64,000 nucleotides of DNA from Vulcanimicrobiota bacterium (GCA_013036095.1 JAAXCW010000005.1:62001-126000); one strand, 5' to 3'. Numbered from the stretch's first letter, positions 34,102 through 43,647 are shown. Program-made: numbers and translations. Notes: generated by a model not told the origin, from the letters alone.

Positions 34102-35097
34102 ATGGCCTTTTTTACCGTCTGCATACCTTCTTTCAACGCAGAACGCACCATCTCTGCAACCATTGACAGCCTGCTGAGTCAAACGTTTACCGACTGGGAA
34201 TGTCTCGTCGTGGACGACGCAAGCACCGATCATACCGAGCAGTTAGTACGCGGTCTAAAAGACTTGCGAATCACATTCATTAAAAACGACAAAAACCTGG
34301 GATGCCCCGGGAATTTTCAGCGCTGTCGCGAGCTTGCAACGGGAAAATACATCTACTTTTTGGCAAACGATGACTTGATTTCGCCCCTCGCGCTCGAACG
34401 AGTCTATTCCGCGCTGCAAGCCGCGCCGGATGTCGCGCTCGTCACCAGACCTTACTACATTTTCGAAGGCGATGATCCGGACGTGCCGATAAGATACGAA
34501 AAGCCATTAGACCATTCAAATGATCGTGTTCTCTCAATCGATGATGAGGAAGCGTTAGGTGCAATTCTCAGTACATTGGGACAAGTCACTGGGTTAGCCT
34601 TTCGAAACGACGCTCTCAATGAGGCATTTAGCCCGTACGTTTTTACGACACATATTCACCCGTTCCTGGCGACGTTCCGATCGCATCGCGCAATTTTCTT
34701 GCGCGATTATTTAGTCGCCGTGCGAAAAGAGTCCAGCCAATCACGTAACCTTCCGGCGATATACAAAGTATCGCCGCTTTGGAGTTGGGTGCATATGATG
34801 GAAACCGTTTTTGGGGGCCCGCAATGGAAACGTCAGCGAGAAATCGGTAAAGAGCATATTCTTAAGCACGTTGAGGGCCTCGTGCAGGTCCGGTGCTCAG
34901 CACCTCTCTCTTCCTATGTTTACGAAGCCTACCTGTATGTAAAGTTCCGCCCTTTAAATCTGTTATCAGCTCGCTACTGGATATTCGCGCTGGCATGCCT
35001 GCTCATGCCACGCTCGCTACTCCGCCGACTAGTCGACCGCCTAACCCCAGTTTATACAAAGGCGCCGCAAGCGGGAATTGCTCTCGCGACCCCCTGA
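34102..35097 (+). CDS. Family 2 glycosyltransferase (tandem copy 1)
   Basis: 331-residue GT-A enzyme: FTVCIPSFNAERTISATIDSLLSQTFTDWECLVVDDASTDHTE (nucleotide binding) and the metal-site segment FLANDDLISPLALERVY. The C-terminal third ends in a hydrophobic stretch (YWIFALACLLMP) followed by basic residues, suggesting membrane attachment. It is the first of two tandem paralogs; the next gene shares about 60% identity by eye across the whole length, including GQVTGLAxRNDAL and SPYVFTTHI. Donor unknown; duplication suggests different linkages or acceptors. Confidence 0.9.
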   Translation: MAFFTVCIPSFNAERTISATIDSLLSQTFTDWECLVVDDASTDHTEQLVRGLKDLRITFIKNDKNLGCPGNFQRCRELATGKYIYFLANDDLISPLALERVYSALQAAPDVALVTRPYYIFEGDDPDVPIRYEKPLDHSNDRVLSIDDEEALGAILSTLGQVTGLAFRNDALNEAFSPYVFTTHIHPFLATFRSHRAIFLRDYLVAVRKESSQSRNLPAIYKVSPLWSWVHMMETVFGGPQWKRQREIGKEHILKHVEGLVQVRCSAPLSSYVYEAYLYVKFRPLNLLSARYWIFALACLLMPRSLLRRLVDRLTPVYTKAPQAGIALATP

Positions 35098-35142
35098 CGG
35101 TTGTCTCGCCAATAGGGCGTCGATAGTTTAAGCAAGGGAACG

Positions 35143-35212
35143 CCTCCAAGCAGGAGGAAACGGCAGCGTGAAGGTACGGACCCGGTTTTTTATACCGGGT
35201 CGCTGCTGTTTT
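35143..35212 (+). promoter_or_regulatory. Structured leader between the two tandem GT2 genes
   Basis: CCTCC (35143-35147) pairs with GGAGG (35153-35157) around a 5-base loop, hiding a perfect Shine-Dalgarno. Further on, ACCCGG (35180-35185) pairs with CCGGGT (35195-35200), and flanking AAACGGCAGCG (35158-35168) can pair with CGCTGCTGTTT (35201-35211), giving a long bulged hairpin just before the second GT2 start. A short GTG frame (35168) follows the AGGAGG and could be a leader peptide. I could not match it to a known riboswitch class. Confidence 0.45.
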
Positions 35213-35232
35213 CCCGCTGGGAGTGTTAAGAC

Positions 35233-36246
35233 ATGGCTGCTTTTACTGTTTGTATTCCTGCCTACAACTCCGCCGCAACAATCCGCTCGACGATCAACAG
35301 CCTGCTTGGACAGACCTTTACGGACTGGGACTGCATTGTCGTGGACAACGCTAGCATAGATGCGACCGAGAGCATTGTGCGGTCCTTTGCGGACGGGCGC
35401 ATTAGTTACATCAGGAATGAAGTCAATCTTGGTTGTCCAGGCAACTTTCAGCGGTGTCGTGACCTAGCCCGCGGAACGTACGTATACTTCTTAGCCAGCG
35501 ACGATATCCTTTCGCCCCTCGCGCTGGAGCGCACATACGCAGCCTTTCAAGCGGCGGCTGATATCGGAATAGTTACCAGGCCGTATTACATGTTCGAAAA
35601 TGATAATCCGGAGCTCGTTGTTCGATATATAAAACCATTAGATGCAACAGCCGACCGGATCGTTTCAGCGGATTCCGACGAAGCCTCTCTTCGCGCTGTG
35701 CTGGAAACGTTGGGTCAGGTAACGGGATTGGCATACAGAAACGACGCGCTAATCACGCCATTCAGTCCATATGTTTTCACGACACACATTGAACCATTCC
35801 TCCACACGCTGAAGACACACCGTCTGGTTTTTCTCCGCGATTATGTGGTCGCTGTACGATTAGCGTTTAGTCAAACACGCAATGATCCAGCGGTCTATGC
35901 CTATTCTCCATTATGGACCTGGATCAAGATGATTGACAGCGTTTTTGACGGCCCACGATGGGAACGTCAGCGTCGCATTTCGCGCGACAATATCTCAAAT
36001 CGCGTCGAGGGGCTCATTCAGGTTCGCTGTAGCTCTTCCATGAAGGCGTATTTACAGGAGGCGCTCCATTATCTGCGCTACCGCCCTTTGAACCTAGTGT
36101 CGCCTCGCTACTGGTCCTTCGCGCTCGGGTGCCTCATAATGCCGCCGCGTTCGCTGCGTGCTTTTGTAAATCGGTTTACGCCGCTTTATACTAGGGCGCC
36201 TCAGGCGGATATCAGCTTGGCTTCTCCGTCCGTCAGCGTACCTTAA
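35233..36246 (+). CDS. Family 2 glycosyltransferase (tandem copy 2)
   Basis: 337-residue paralog of the preceding gene, with the same GT-A elements: FTVCIPAYNSAATIRSTINSLLGQTFTDW, VVDNASIDATES, FLASDDILSPLALERTY. The copies are colinear end to end, so this is a whole-gene duplication followed by divergence. The Shine-Dalgarno (GGGAG) is 9 bases before the ATG, below the structured leader. The last 14 bases overlap the convergent methyltransferase. Probable cytosolic/membrane-attached sugar transfer to a lipid-linked glycan; specificity unknown. Confidence 0.9.
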   Translation: MAAFTVCIPAYNSAATIRSTINSLLGQTFTDWDCIVVDNASIDATESIVRSFADGRISYIRNEVNLGCPGNFQRCRDLARGTYVYFLASDDILSPLALERTYAAFQAAADIGIVTRPYYMFENDNPELVVRYIKPLDATADRIVSADSDEASLRAVLETLGQVTGLAYRNDALITPFSPYVFTTHIEPFLHTLKTHRLVFLRDYVVAVRLAFSQTRNDPAVYAYSPLWTWIKMIDSVFDGPRWERQRRISRDNISNRVEGLIQVRCSSSMKAYLQEALHYLRYRPLNLVSPRYWSFALGCLIMPPRSLRAFVNRFTPLYTRAPQADISLASPSVSVP

Positions 36247-37168
36247 CGGCATGAATCTCAATGCAGTCGCCAACTTTGCATACGTCGAGAATCCAGGCTA
36301 AAGGTTTGACGCACAGATCGATTGCGGCGAGGAAAATTTTAAGCGGCACTGGCATCTTAGGAATTATGCCGCCGCACGCGATATAAAGCGACATGGGAAT
36401 GCTCAGCGGATCACTATTGTAGCTGATTTTCTGTATCTCGAAGCCGTGCCGCTGGAGCATTGCAGAAAAACCGGAAGGGGTCCCTAATGTGATATGTAGT
36501 GGAGGGCATAGATGATACCAGCTCTTCGCAAATATCCGAGCGATAAAACCGTCAGGGTTGGGCACGCCGATAAAAAGCTTTCCCCCCGGTTTGAGCCAGA
36601 TCCGTATTGAATTCAACGTCCCGTTTGGATCGGGCAAGTGTTCGAAGGAATGGTTAAGATAAACATAATCAAAAGAGGCGGGCGCAAAAATAGATGGATC
36701 AGTCACATCGCCCACGACGATTTCTACTCCTCGTTCGGCGCCGGCGCGGCGAGCTTCTTCGGATCGTTCGAGACCAACCACTCTCCCCCGGTCTTTGATT
36801 GTCTCCAGAAACTGGCCGTTATTGCAGCCGATCTCCAAAAGAGATCGGAAAACCGGCTTGAAACCGTGCCGGTTGTGTAAGAACCCCGAAAGGTAGCGCA
36901 GCAACAAAACGAACGGCGATTCACCGGAGCGGTCGTAGTAAGCGCTGTAGTCCTCGGCTAATTCCGAGGCGGCGATCATCGGGGTCAAATGCATAGATTT
37001 GCATCCCGTGCAACGACCAAGCTGGAAGATACGCCCATTGTTAAGGTGCGCATCGCGAACGTTCGAAACTAGACTGAAATGACCCTCGCGGCCGCAAGCG
37101 TAACATACGCTTTCGCCGCTGTTGGTCTTCGTCTCAACTTTTTGATCGCCTAACAATGTTGAAGACAT
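36233..37168 (-). CDS. SAM-dependent methyltransferase with N-terminal zinc-type cysteines
   Basis: 311 residues. Two Cys pairs (V-C-Y-A-C-G near residue 22 and C-T-G-C near 54) precede a class I methyltransferase domain: LLEIGCNNGQFLETI (motif I), VVGLERSEEARRAG, DYVYLNHSFEHLPDP and IWLKPGGKLFIGVPNPDG. A hydrophobic C-terminal stretch (PLKIFLAAIDLCVKPLAWIL) may touch the membrane. It lacks the C-terminal half of the C-methyltransferases at 21414 and 23424, so it is a different subtype. Glycan methylation is plausible from context. Confidence 0.87.
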   Translation of the reverse strand: MSSTLLGDQKVETKTNSGESVCYACGREGHFSLVSNVRDAHLNNGRIFQLGRCTGCKSMHLTPMIAASELAEDYSAYYDRSGESPFVLLLRYLSGFLHNRHGFKPVFRSLLEIGCNNGQFLETIKDRGRVVGLERSEEARRAGAERGVEIVVGDVTDPSIFAPASFDYVYLNHSFEHLPDPNGTLNSIRIWLKPGGKLFIGVPNPDGFIARIFAKSWYHLCPPLHITLGTPSGFSAMLQRHGFEIQKISYNSDPLSIPMSLYIACGGIIPKMPVPLKIFLAAIDLCVKPLAWILDVCKVGDCIEIHAVKVR

Positions 37169-37225
37169 AAGATTTGAAGCGCACAGCTGCGCCGATCGGC
37201 TCCATAAGATATGGGTGAATTAGGC

Positions 37226-40200
37226 TTATTTTTCGGACTCTGCGGGGCGTTTGCCTGCGCTGCGCGGCACGAGCATGAGGGCAATCGCCGCGCAGACGCC
37301 AGCGAGCGCTACGGCGCCGCCCGCTCGTGCGGAAGAGTCGGCGGTATAGATGATCTGATAGCTCCCGCGCAGCCCGCCGGGAACGTACCACGCATTAAGA
37401 GTCCCGAACACTCTGAAATGTGTCGCGTTGATTGGTCCGCCCGATGCATCCGTCAGGGTCCACGCCGGGTTGAACCCGTGCGAAAAAATCAGCCACCTAT
37501 CGCCTGTTTGACTCGAAAACCGCATGCGAGCGGACGGGACACTTTGCTGCCCGTGCCATGAGGGCTGCACATTCGCTCCGGACGAGAATCGCACGGCCAG
37601 CGGGACTTGGCCCGTGGCGAGCATCGTATTCACGACGCCCCTCGAAACGCTCAAATTTGCTTTCCGCGATATGCCGAGCCTATTGCTTACTGCGGTGGCA
37701 TCCGTGAGACCGACGATCGCCGGCTGCGTTTTCTTTGGGTCTACATATTTCAGCAAAATCATAGCATCGCCAATCCGGTCATACCCTGCGCGCCGCACGG
37801 TCGCCAAAATATCGAAGCGTACAAAAAACGCGCGTTCCCGACCGGCCCTTGCGTAAGGAATGTCGGCGGCAATCCACGTGTTCTTATGGCCCAAATACGT
37901 ATGCACGAATAACTGCAATGTGACATTCGGTGTAACGATGCCGCGCAAAAGCAACACGCCCGATGCCGGCAATGCAAAATGCAAATCGATCAATGCCGCA
38001 TCCGGTGCCGGATTAATGCTGGAAATTTGACTCCGGCGGACCAAGAATGGTTGTCCAGCCACCACCGTTGTGCCAGCGATCGTATCGCGCGTGGTTTTTG
38101 AGATGATCGCCGTATAGGATGTTGGCCGGGCGTGGATTGCCACAATTCCCTGCATCCAGCCGGCGCGCCGCCGGCCGAACCTTGTGAAAACGAACCGTTC
38201 CGATGATCCCGCCCTGCTCATCGTGCAGGCACACGTATAATGAAGCGCGTCGGCCAGCCTGACTGATCGTACGGGATACCCTCGTATCGAATTCCACGCG
38301 CGCACCGCGAGGGAGAATTTTTGCGTCGCATGTACGGGAGCGCTCAATTGGACGAGCCGAATCCGTACTAATTGGAGCCGATCAAACCCGTCGTTCCTAC
38401 CTAAAGCCGCGTCGTAACGCGGATTCTCAACGATAGTTCTGAAAAGCCAGTCGCGAATATCGAGCTCGCCGACCGGAGGATCTCCGCCTCGAAAAGGGGG
38501 GCCCATGAGCAAATACGTGTGGCTGGCCGAACGGTCGCGCAGTTCAAAAACTGTTGCGAAGAGCACGTCACTCGCAACTCGCGACGCCACAATGCGAAGG
38601 GCTGGCTTCTCGTAGATGGGAATCGCAAACCCCGAGAGTTCTAACCCCCTCGTCCAGGTACTTGGGTGCCGGACGCTGTCGACAGCCCCTCGATCCAGAA
38701 TCGTTGCCCGTGGAATCTCGTTGAGCCTGTCGATCGGCTTCGGAAGCGTTTCGGCCAACGTCCCATCAAATGCTATAGTCGACGGCCCTTTTGCCGTGCC
38801 GCGAAGGTGCAGCCCAGTTGCCTCTAACGGACGCCGATCGATCACAGCATCGCCCGTGTTCGGTCCGGAGTCGATCGAGTCTGCGCCGGCTATTCGCTCG
38901 ATGCTGTCCGCTGCCGAGTTCGAGCGAACAGCGTCGTCGAATAATATTTGCCGCGAAGGCCGCGCAGTTTGCTTCGCGTCCGCTGACAAGATAACTGGAA
39001 ATAGTTTCTCGAAAGCGTCTGTTAGAGCACCGGCGTTCAGTGAAAGCGGCGGCCCATTTGCCAGAAGAGCTTGTGGACTGCTCCACAGTGCTGGCGCGAC
39101 CGGGCCGGTAATCCGGTATAGGGTGAGGGGACCGGCGACCATAATCCGCCTCAACGCATCGCGCCGTGCGAGTTCGATTGCAATTTTGCTGCACGAAAAG
39201 GAATCTGTTCGAACTGTCGCGTCGACTTCTGTAGTGCAGTCGAGAACGACGTAACGAAACGCTCCCCACCGCAATAGCTGGATGAATAGAGGGGTCCGCA
39301 CGTAATCTATTACATCGTCGTCGAATCCACGCTGCCACCTGAAGATGTTCCAGTCGTAGATTCCCAGCCACGGGCCATTCGCAACCGGATGCAACGCCGA
39401 GCCACTAACCCAGCGGGAACGTTGGGGGAGCCAAAGAACACGCGAAAAATGCTGATCCCTTGAGATCGCCCGTTGCAGCAGATCATAGGCCGGGTCGGGC
39501 GATCGCGTGACGAGCAGCCCTGACTTGTGGATGACCGGCGTCGCTAAAGCAACAATGAGGGCGCAAACGGTGACAACACCAGCCGTTCGCGCGAAGGACC
39601 CCGGCCGCAATGCCGCTATGCCGTAAGCGAGAACGATGCTCGCGCAAAGCGAAGTTGCCGCGCCGAATTTTAACGGTTCTCTGTAGAGGCTGAAGAATGG
39701 AATGTGTTGGAAAGCCCAAACATACATGCCGCCGAGCGGCGGATGCGATCCGGTATACAGCAATGCGCCCACCACATACAAGGCAAAAAAAACAAACGCC
39801 AACCGCCGCCGACTTGTGACGACGGCGAGAAAGACGGCTAACGAAAAAAACCCGCCCCACGTCGGAAGATGCGAAAGAACTACGGGACCCTCGTTGAAAC
39901 TCGTTCCGAAGCTTGGATTCCAGACGGCGAGCGCGTCCCACAGCGTAGCAAAGCTCAGCCTTTGAACCCAGATTGGACTCTCGTAAGATGCCGGCGGAGC
40001 GGGCGAGAAGCCATTTCCCGCCATGGAAGCAAACAGCCACGGAAGATTCGGAAGCACAAGGCCGATCGCGCAAGCTGAAATGGCCAGAAAACGCAGCTTC
40101 GGATTGTAACCGCCCGAACTCGAAGCCATTGTCAATGCCAGTATGGCAGCGATAGCGAACACGGGCAGTACCCATCGTACGTCATATGCCGACGCAGCTG

Positions 40201-40732
40201 CGGTGGCGAGAACGGTTAAACCGACCCACGCTCGGTCGCCGGAGTTTACCACGCGGAAGGTTCCTATCAGGATCCAGGGTGCAAGCGCGATTGGCATCAA
40301 GGCCGTATTATGTCCGCCGACCATACGCACCAAGAAATCCACATTAAGGAAACCGGCTAGAGCAGCAATGCCTGCGGCGCCTCTGTCGCGCGTGAGCATT
40401 TCCGCAAGCACGTAGAATCCGCCAATCATGAGTGGCGGCGGGAACCAAAACCAAACGAGGCGGTCGACGAAATGACCGTCGATGTGAAGATAAAAAAGTG
40501 ATGCAAGAAATATTGTGTGCCACCAATCACTGGAGTTCGCGTGACCAAGATCGCCAGTGAAGGTCCAAAGATGGAAGCCGTCCGGTAGGATAGCGGCAGC
40601 CCGGCTAACGCCGAAATCGCCGTACGTGATGTAGCCCGCGCTGAAATACCATTCGCGCAGGAGCACGAGCGCGAAAAGGACCGTTAAGCACAGGGGCCAT
40701 GAAACTCTGGCGGCAATGTGGCGGATCGACAT
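37226..40732 (-). CDS. Giant GT-C-like membrane protein C
   Basis: 1168 residues from MSIRHIAARV, the largest of the family. The N-terminal multi-spanning half begins TVLFALVLLREWYF, with an Asp-containing outside loop YITYGDFGVSRAA and the family-like NVDFLVRMVGGHNTALMPIALAPW. From about residue 450 it is a long extracytoplasmic region. The end carries HGFNPAWT ... FGTLNAWYVPGGLRGSYQIIYTADS and a last helix (VALAGVCAAIALMLVP), the shared closing motif. Its ATG shares bases with the ATG of the divergent protein D gene (CATG). Likely acts on exported polysaccharide; donor unknown. Confidence 0.65.
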   Translation of the reverse strand: MSIRHIAARVSWPLCLTVLFALVLLREWYFSAGYITYGDFGVSRAAAILPDGFHLWTFTGDLGHANSSDWWHTIFLASLFYLHIDGHFVDRLVWFWFPPPLMIGGFYVLAEMLTRDRGAAGIAALAGFLNVDFLVRMVGGHNTALMPIALAPWILIGTFRVVNSGDRAWVGLTVLATAAASAYDVRWVLPVFAIAAILALTMASSSGGYNPKLRFLAISACAIGLVLPNLPWLFASMAGNGFSPAPPASYESPIWVQRLSFATLWDALAVWNPSFGTSFNEGPVVLSHLPTWGGFFSLAVFLAVVTSRRRLAFVFFALYVVGALLYTGSHPPLGGMYVWAFQHIPFFSLYREPLKFGAATSLCASIVLAYGIAALRPGSFARTAGVVTVCALIVALATPVIHKSGLLVTRSPDPAYDLLQRAISRDQHFSRVLWLPQRSRWVSGSALHPVANGPWLGIYDWNIFRWQRGFDDDVIDYVRTPLFIQLLRWGAFRYVVLDCTTEVDATVRTDSFSCSKIAIELARRDALRRIMVAGPLTLYRITGPVAPALWSSPQALLANGPPLSLNAGALTDAFEKLFPVILSADAKQTARPSRQILFDDAVRSNSAADSIERIAGADSIDSGPNTGDAVIDRRPLEATGLHLRGTAKGPSTIAFDGTLAETLPKPIDRLNEIPRATILDRGAVDSVRHPSTWTRGLELSGFAIPIYEKPALRIVASRVASDVLFATVFELRDRSASHTYLLMGPPFRGGDPPVGELDIRDWLFRTIVENPRYDAALGRNDGFDRLQLVRIRLVQLSAPVHATQKFSLAVRAWNSIRGYPVRSVRLADALHYTCACTMSRAGSSERFVFTRFGRRRAGWMQGIVAIHARPTSYTAIISKTTRDTIAGTTVVAGQPFLVRRSQISSINPAPDAALIDLHFALPASGVLLLRGIVTPNVTLQLFVHTYLGHKNTWIAADIPYARAGRERAFFVRFDILATVRRAGYDRIGDAMILLKYVDPKKTQPAIVGLTDATAVSNRLGISRKANLSVSRGVVNTMLATGQVPLAVRFSSGANVQPSWHGQQSVPSARMRFSSQTGDRWLIFSHGFNPAWTLTDASGGPINATHFRVFGTLNAWYVPGGLRGSYQIIYTADSSARAGGAVALAGVCAAIALMLVPRSAGKRPAESEK

Positions 40733-43100
40733 GGTCGCTCTAGGATACTCCAGCAATCAGGCAAGGCCATCTAGGGCGGCCGCGATTTTTTTTCTTATCA
40801 GCGTTCCGCTCCTGTTCATCGTGTTGGCGATATGGCCGCTAGCGTCCGCAAATGGGCTCCCTGCCTTCCAACAGGATTGGCAGTGGCCCGTTCATCCGGC
40901 TCAATGCGCGCCGTACACGTACTTGGGCGTACAACCCTGGAATTCCGCAGGCATTGGCAGCGCGCAGAGCTATCCGGCGCCCTGGCTCCCTTACATTCTT
41001 TCAGGTTCGCTCTGCTCACTCGCAGGACCCCATGCCGGGTTGGTGATCTACTTGATCGCTCTGCTTGCCTTGAGCGCGCTAGGGATTGCATGGCTGGCGC
41101 GGATGTGCAAGCTCGGCGGCATCGCGACGGGCTGCGCGATCGCCTGCTACCTGGGGAACCCGGTGTTGCTCGACAAGCTACACGCAGGACATCTGCACTT
41201 CTTGTTTTCCTACGCGACGCTGCCGTGGTTTCTCGCCGCGATCCTCGACGAGCGAACGCTAAGGCGCCCGCTTCTTTTAGGCGCATTGCTCGGAGTTGCC
41301 AGCGCGCAACAACAGTTTTTCGTTTTTGGAATCGGGTTGGGATTCTTGCTCGGGTTGCGCCATGGGGCGGGCTGGTTCGTGCGAACGGGTCTTCCAGCCG
41401 TTGCTGTGGCTCTGCTCTTTACGATGCCGCAGTGGATTTTGGCCGCACATACAGCGTCGGCTGCGAATTTTAACGCGTACCGTCCGATCGTTCATTGGGA
41501 AGAATCTCAAAGCGTACCATTTCCCCAAGCGATTCGATTCCTCGGATATATCGGCGGATATGACCGGGCGCTGCCTGACTGGCTGCGCGCGATGCTCTGG
41601 TCCTTTCCGCTCATCGCGCTCGCGGGCGCTGTCACGACAATCGTTCGGCGCAATGAGCGCATGTGGATTCTTGGCGGATTTACCGCTCTGCTGCTCGTCG
41701 TTGGGTTTTACGGCCCACTGGCGCCACTGCTGAGTTTCTTGGTCGAGCGATCGGCCGCGTTTGCGGCGATGCGCGAGCTCTACACATTCGAAGCGGTCGT
41801 CGTGCTCTGTTATGCGATGTTGATCGGCCTGGGAATACGAGGGCTCTCCTCCAATCGCCGCTTCAAATTCTCGGCGCTGCCGCTAGGCGTGGTCTTGATC
41901 GCCACGGCATTGTGCGTAGCGGCGTATGAAACAAGAAACATTCCGTCCTATCTTCTCTCTCATGAAGGCGCTGCGCTCGTCACTCGGATCGCATCTGCTC
42001 GGGGGCTCACACGGTATCTGCCGGTTCCAAGCGGGCTTCCGCAATCGGTGCGCGGCAACTCCGCTTCGGGCCTTTCGCCATTCACGCTGCCGATCGGCGC
42101 ACACGCCAGCGCTCTGGATACGCTGTACGAAACTCCATACGCGTCCATTGTCGCCGCTCAGGACGCGTCGGGCCAAACTCCCGCGCCGTTGTTGCGCGCT
42201 CTGGGAATATCGCATGTGCTCGCCATCGCCGGCGTTGAGCAGAGTACCGCGTACGAACCTCAGCTCCGAAGCGTTTTTCCACCGCCGGCGACTGGAGCGC
42301 AAACCACCTGGCATTTGACGGAACTGCCCGCGGCACGAATCACATTCCTTTCAATCGGATCGCCGCAGACCGTCGAACGCATGGATACCGGAACCCCGAT
42401 AGATCTGAACGGAGAATCACGGGATGTGAATCCAAAGCGCGGTTGGGCGCGCACCGCACTGTGGAATAATCTGCCCGGTTGGATGTATGACCATCCATCC
42501 GGAATCTTCACGACCTTACCGCTCGCGACGGTAGGCTTGCCGGCGCACAGCAGCGTGCTTGCGGGATCGGCCGACGGAAAGCTCGCTGCGGCAGGCTGCC
42601 GTCGCGGCCAGCCGGTCGACATGCATTTTGCAGTCTATAATTGCGACGGAGCGGCAACGTTTCGAGGAATGGCGCCGATTGCAGTGTCGGAGGCGATCTC
42701 GAGCGGCCGGATCGCGTTCTTCCGCACCTCCGCGCGAGGCGCTCACAAACTCGGGATCGTCGAAGACCGCCGCTGGCGTGCGACGCTTACGATCGCAGCG
42801 CCACCTGGATCGGTTTTGGTTCTTCGCGAGCGCTACGACCCCGGCTGGAAGTGCGCGAGTTGTGATGCCATCCACGCGCGCGCCGATGGATTCGCCAATG
42901 CGTGGATCTTTCCAAACGGCGCACACGGCCGAATAACTCTTCTGTTCGAACCCGCGCGCACATACTTTGCGGCACTCGCGCTGTCAATGGCCGCGCTGCT
43001 GGCGGCTATCATTCAGTCTTTTCTACTTTACGTGCGCCGACGAGCAGCGTACCGCCGATACGCAGGGCCCGCAGAAGTCCGTCCGCACGCGTCTCTGTAA
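40731..43100 (+). CDS. Giant GT-C-like membrane protein D
   Basis: 789 residues from MVALGYSSN; an in-frame ATG at 40716 would add five residues. Multi-spanning N-terminal half: first helix AAAIFFLISVPLLFIVLAI, long outside loop with FQQDWQWPVHP, and LGNPVLLDKLHAGHLHFLFSYATLPWFLAAI matching the family segment. Soluble extracytoplasmic part from about residue 430. Closing motif: ERYDPGWKCA ... ADGFANAWIFPNGAHGRITLLFEP, then a final helix (ALALSMAALLAAIIQSFLLYV). The 3' end overlaps a convergent methyltransferase by 92 bp. Function as for proteins A-C: inferred GT-C. Confidence 0.65.
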   Translation: MVALGYSSNQARPSRAAAIFFLISVPLLFIVLAIWPLASANGLPAFQQDWQWPVHPAQCAPYTYLGVQPWNSAGIGSAQSYPAPWLPYILSGSLCSLAGPHAGLVIYLIALLALSALGIAWLARMCKLGGIATGCAIACYLGNPVLLDKLHAGHLHFLFSYATLPWFLAAILDERTLRRPLLLGALLGVASAQQQFFVFGIGLGFLLGLRHGAGWFVRTGLPAVAVALLFTMPQWILAAHTASAANFNAYRPIVHWEESQSVPFPQAIRFLGYIGGYDRALPDWLRAMLWSFPLIALAGAVTTIVRRNERMWILGGFTALLLVVGFYGPLAPLLSFLVERSAAFAAMRELYTFEAVVVLCYAMLIGLGIRGLSSNRRFKFSALPLGVVLIATALCVAAYETRNIPSYLLSHEGAALVTRIASARGLTRYLPVPSGLPQSVRGNSASGLSPFTLPIGAHASALDTLYETPYASIVAAQDASGQTPAPLLRALGISHVLAIAGVEQSTAYEPQLRSVFPPPATGAQTTWHLTELPAARITFLSIGSPQTVERMDTGTPIDLNGESRDVNPKRGWARTALWNNLPGWMYDHPSGIFTTLPLATVGLPAHSSVLAGSADGKLAAAGCRRGQPVDMHFAVYNCDGAATFRGMAPIAVSEAISSGRIAFFRTSARGAHKLGIVEDRRWRATLTIAAPPGSVLVLRERYDPGWKCASCDAIHARADGFANAWIFPNGAHGRITLLFEPARTYFAALALSMAALLAAIIQSFLLYVRRRAAYRRYAGPAEVRPHASL

Positions 43101-43647
43101 ACGGTTCGATCCGGTTCATCGCAATAGTAAAGCCCGCGCGCTCGAGCAGATGGCAGAGCGTGAAACTCGTGTAGAGCGTCACATGGCCCGGGTCCGCAGT
43201 GCCAAACCACTTCCTACCGCGCAGATACCGGATCGGCGAATTGGCGTTGGGCGTCGTAACCGCAAGAAGTCCGCCCGGCCGCAAGACGCGTCGAATCTCC
43301 GCGATAGCCGCTATTGGGTTGGTGAGATGCTCGATGACGTCGAGCATCAGCACCGAATCGAACGAGGCGTCCGCGAAGGGCAACGATTCCTGAACGTCGG
43401 CCGCCACGACGTCGGCCTCCGGGGTGCGGGCGCGCGTCAATTCGACCGCAGCCGCCGAGCTGTCCACTCCCGCGGACTCCGAAGTTCGCGCGCGCAAAGC
43501 TTCGAGCACGCTTCCATCGCCGCATCCGATATCCAAGGTGCGGCCGAATGTCCCACGTGAGCTTACCGCGTCGAGAATAGTCGCGACGGCGGACGTGTTC
43601 TTGGCTCCGCCGCGGTCATAATATTCTCTTGCCGCACGCTCATCCAC
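43009..43647 (-). CDS. Class I SAM-dependent methyltransferase
   Basis: 212 residues. Motif I is TLDIGCGDGSVLEAL; AGVDSSAAAV is the acidic-loop region; DSVLMLDVIEHLTNP and VLRPGGLLAVTTPNANSP complete the core. It resembles UbiG/Methyltransf_11 enzymes. Its start overlaps the GT4 gene end by 8 bp, so it closes the long minus-strand glycosyltransferase operon from 52.9 kb. It probably methylates a sugar or lipid intermediate of that pathway; acceptor unknown. The C-terminal 30 residues are encoded opposite the tail of protein D. Confidence 0.88.
   Translation of the reverse strand: MDERAAREYYDRGGAKNTSAVATILDAVSSRGTFGRTLDIGCGDGSVLEALRARTSESAGVDSSAAAVELTRARTPEADVVAADVQESLPFADASFDSVLMLDVIEHLTNPIAAIAEIRRVLRPGGLLAVTTPNANSPIRYLRGRKWFGTADPGHVTLYTSFTLCHLLERAGFTIAMNRIEPFTETRADGLLRALRIGGTLLVGARKVEKTE

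Noticed and set aside
35168..35359. 63-residue ORF after the AGGAGG leader
   Set aside because: After about 20 codons it overlaps the GT2 gene out of frame, and the protein has no recognisable character. At most the start acts as a leader peptide, so it is noted only in the leader feature.
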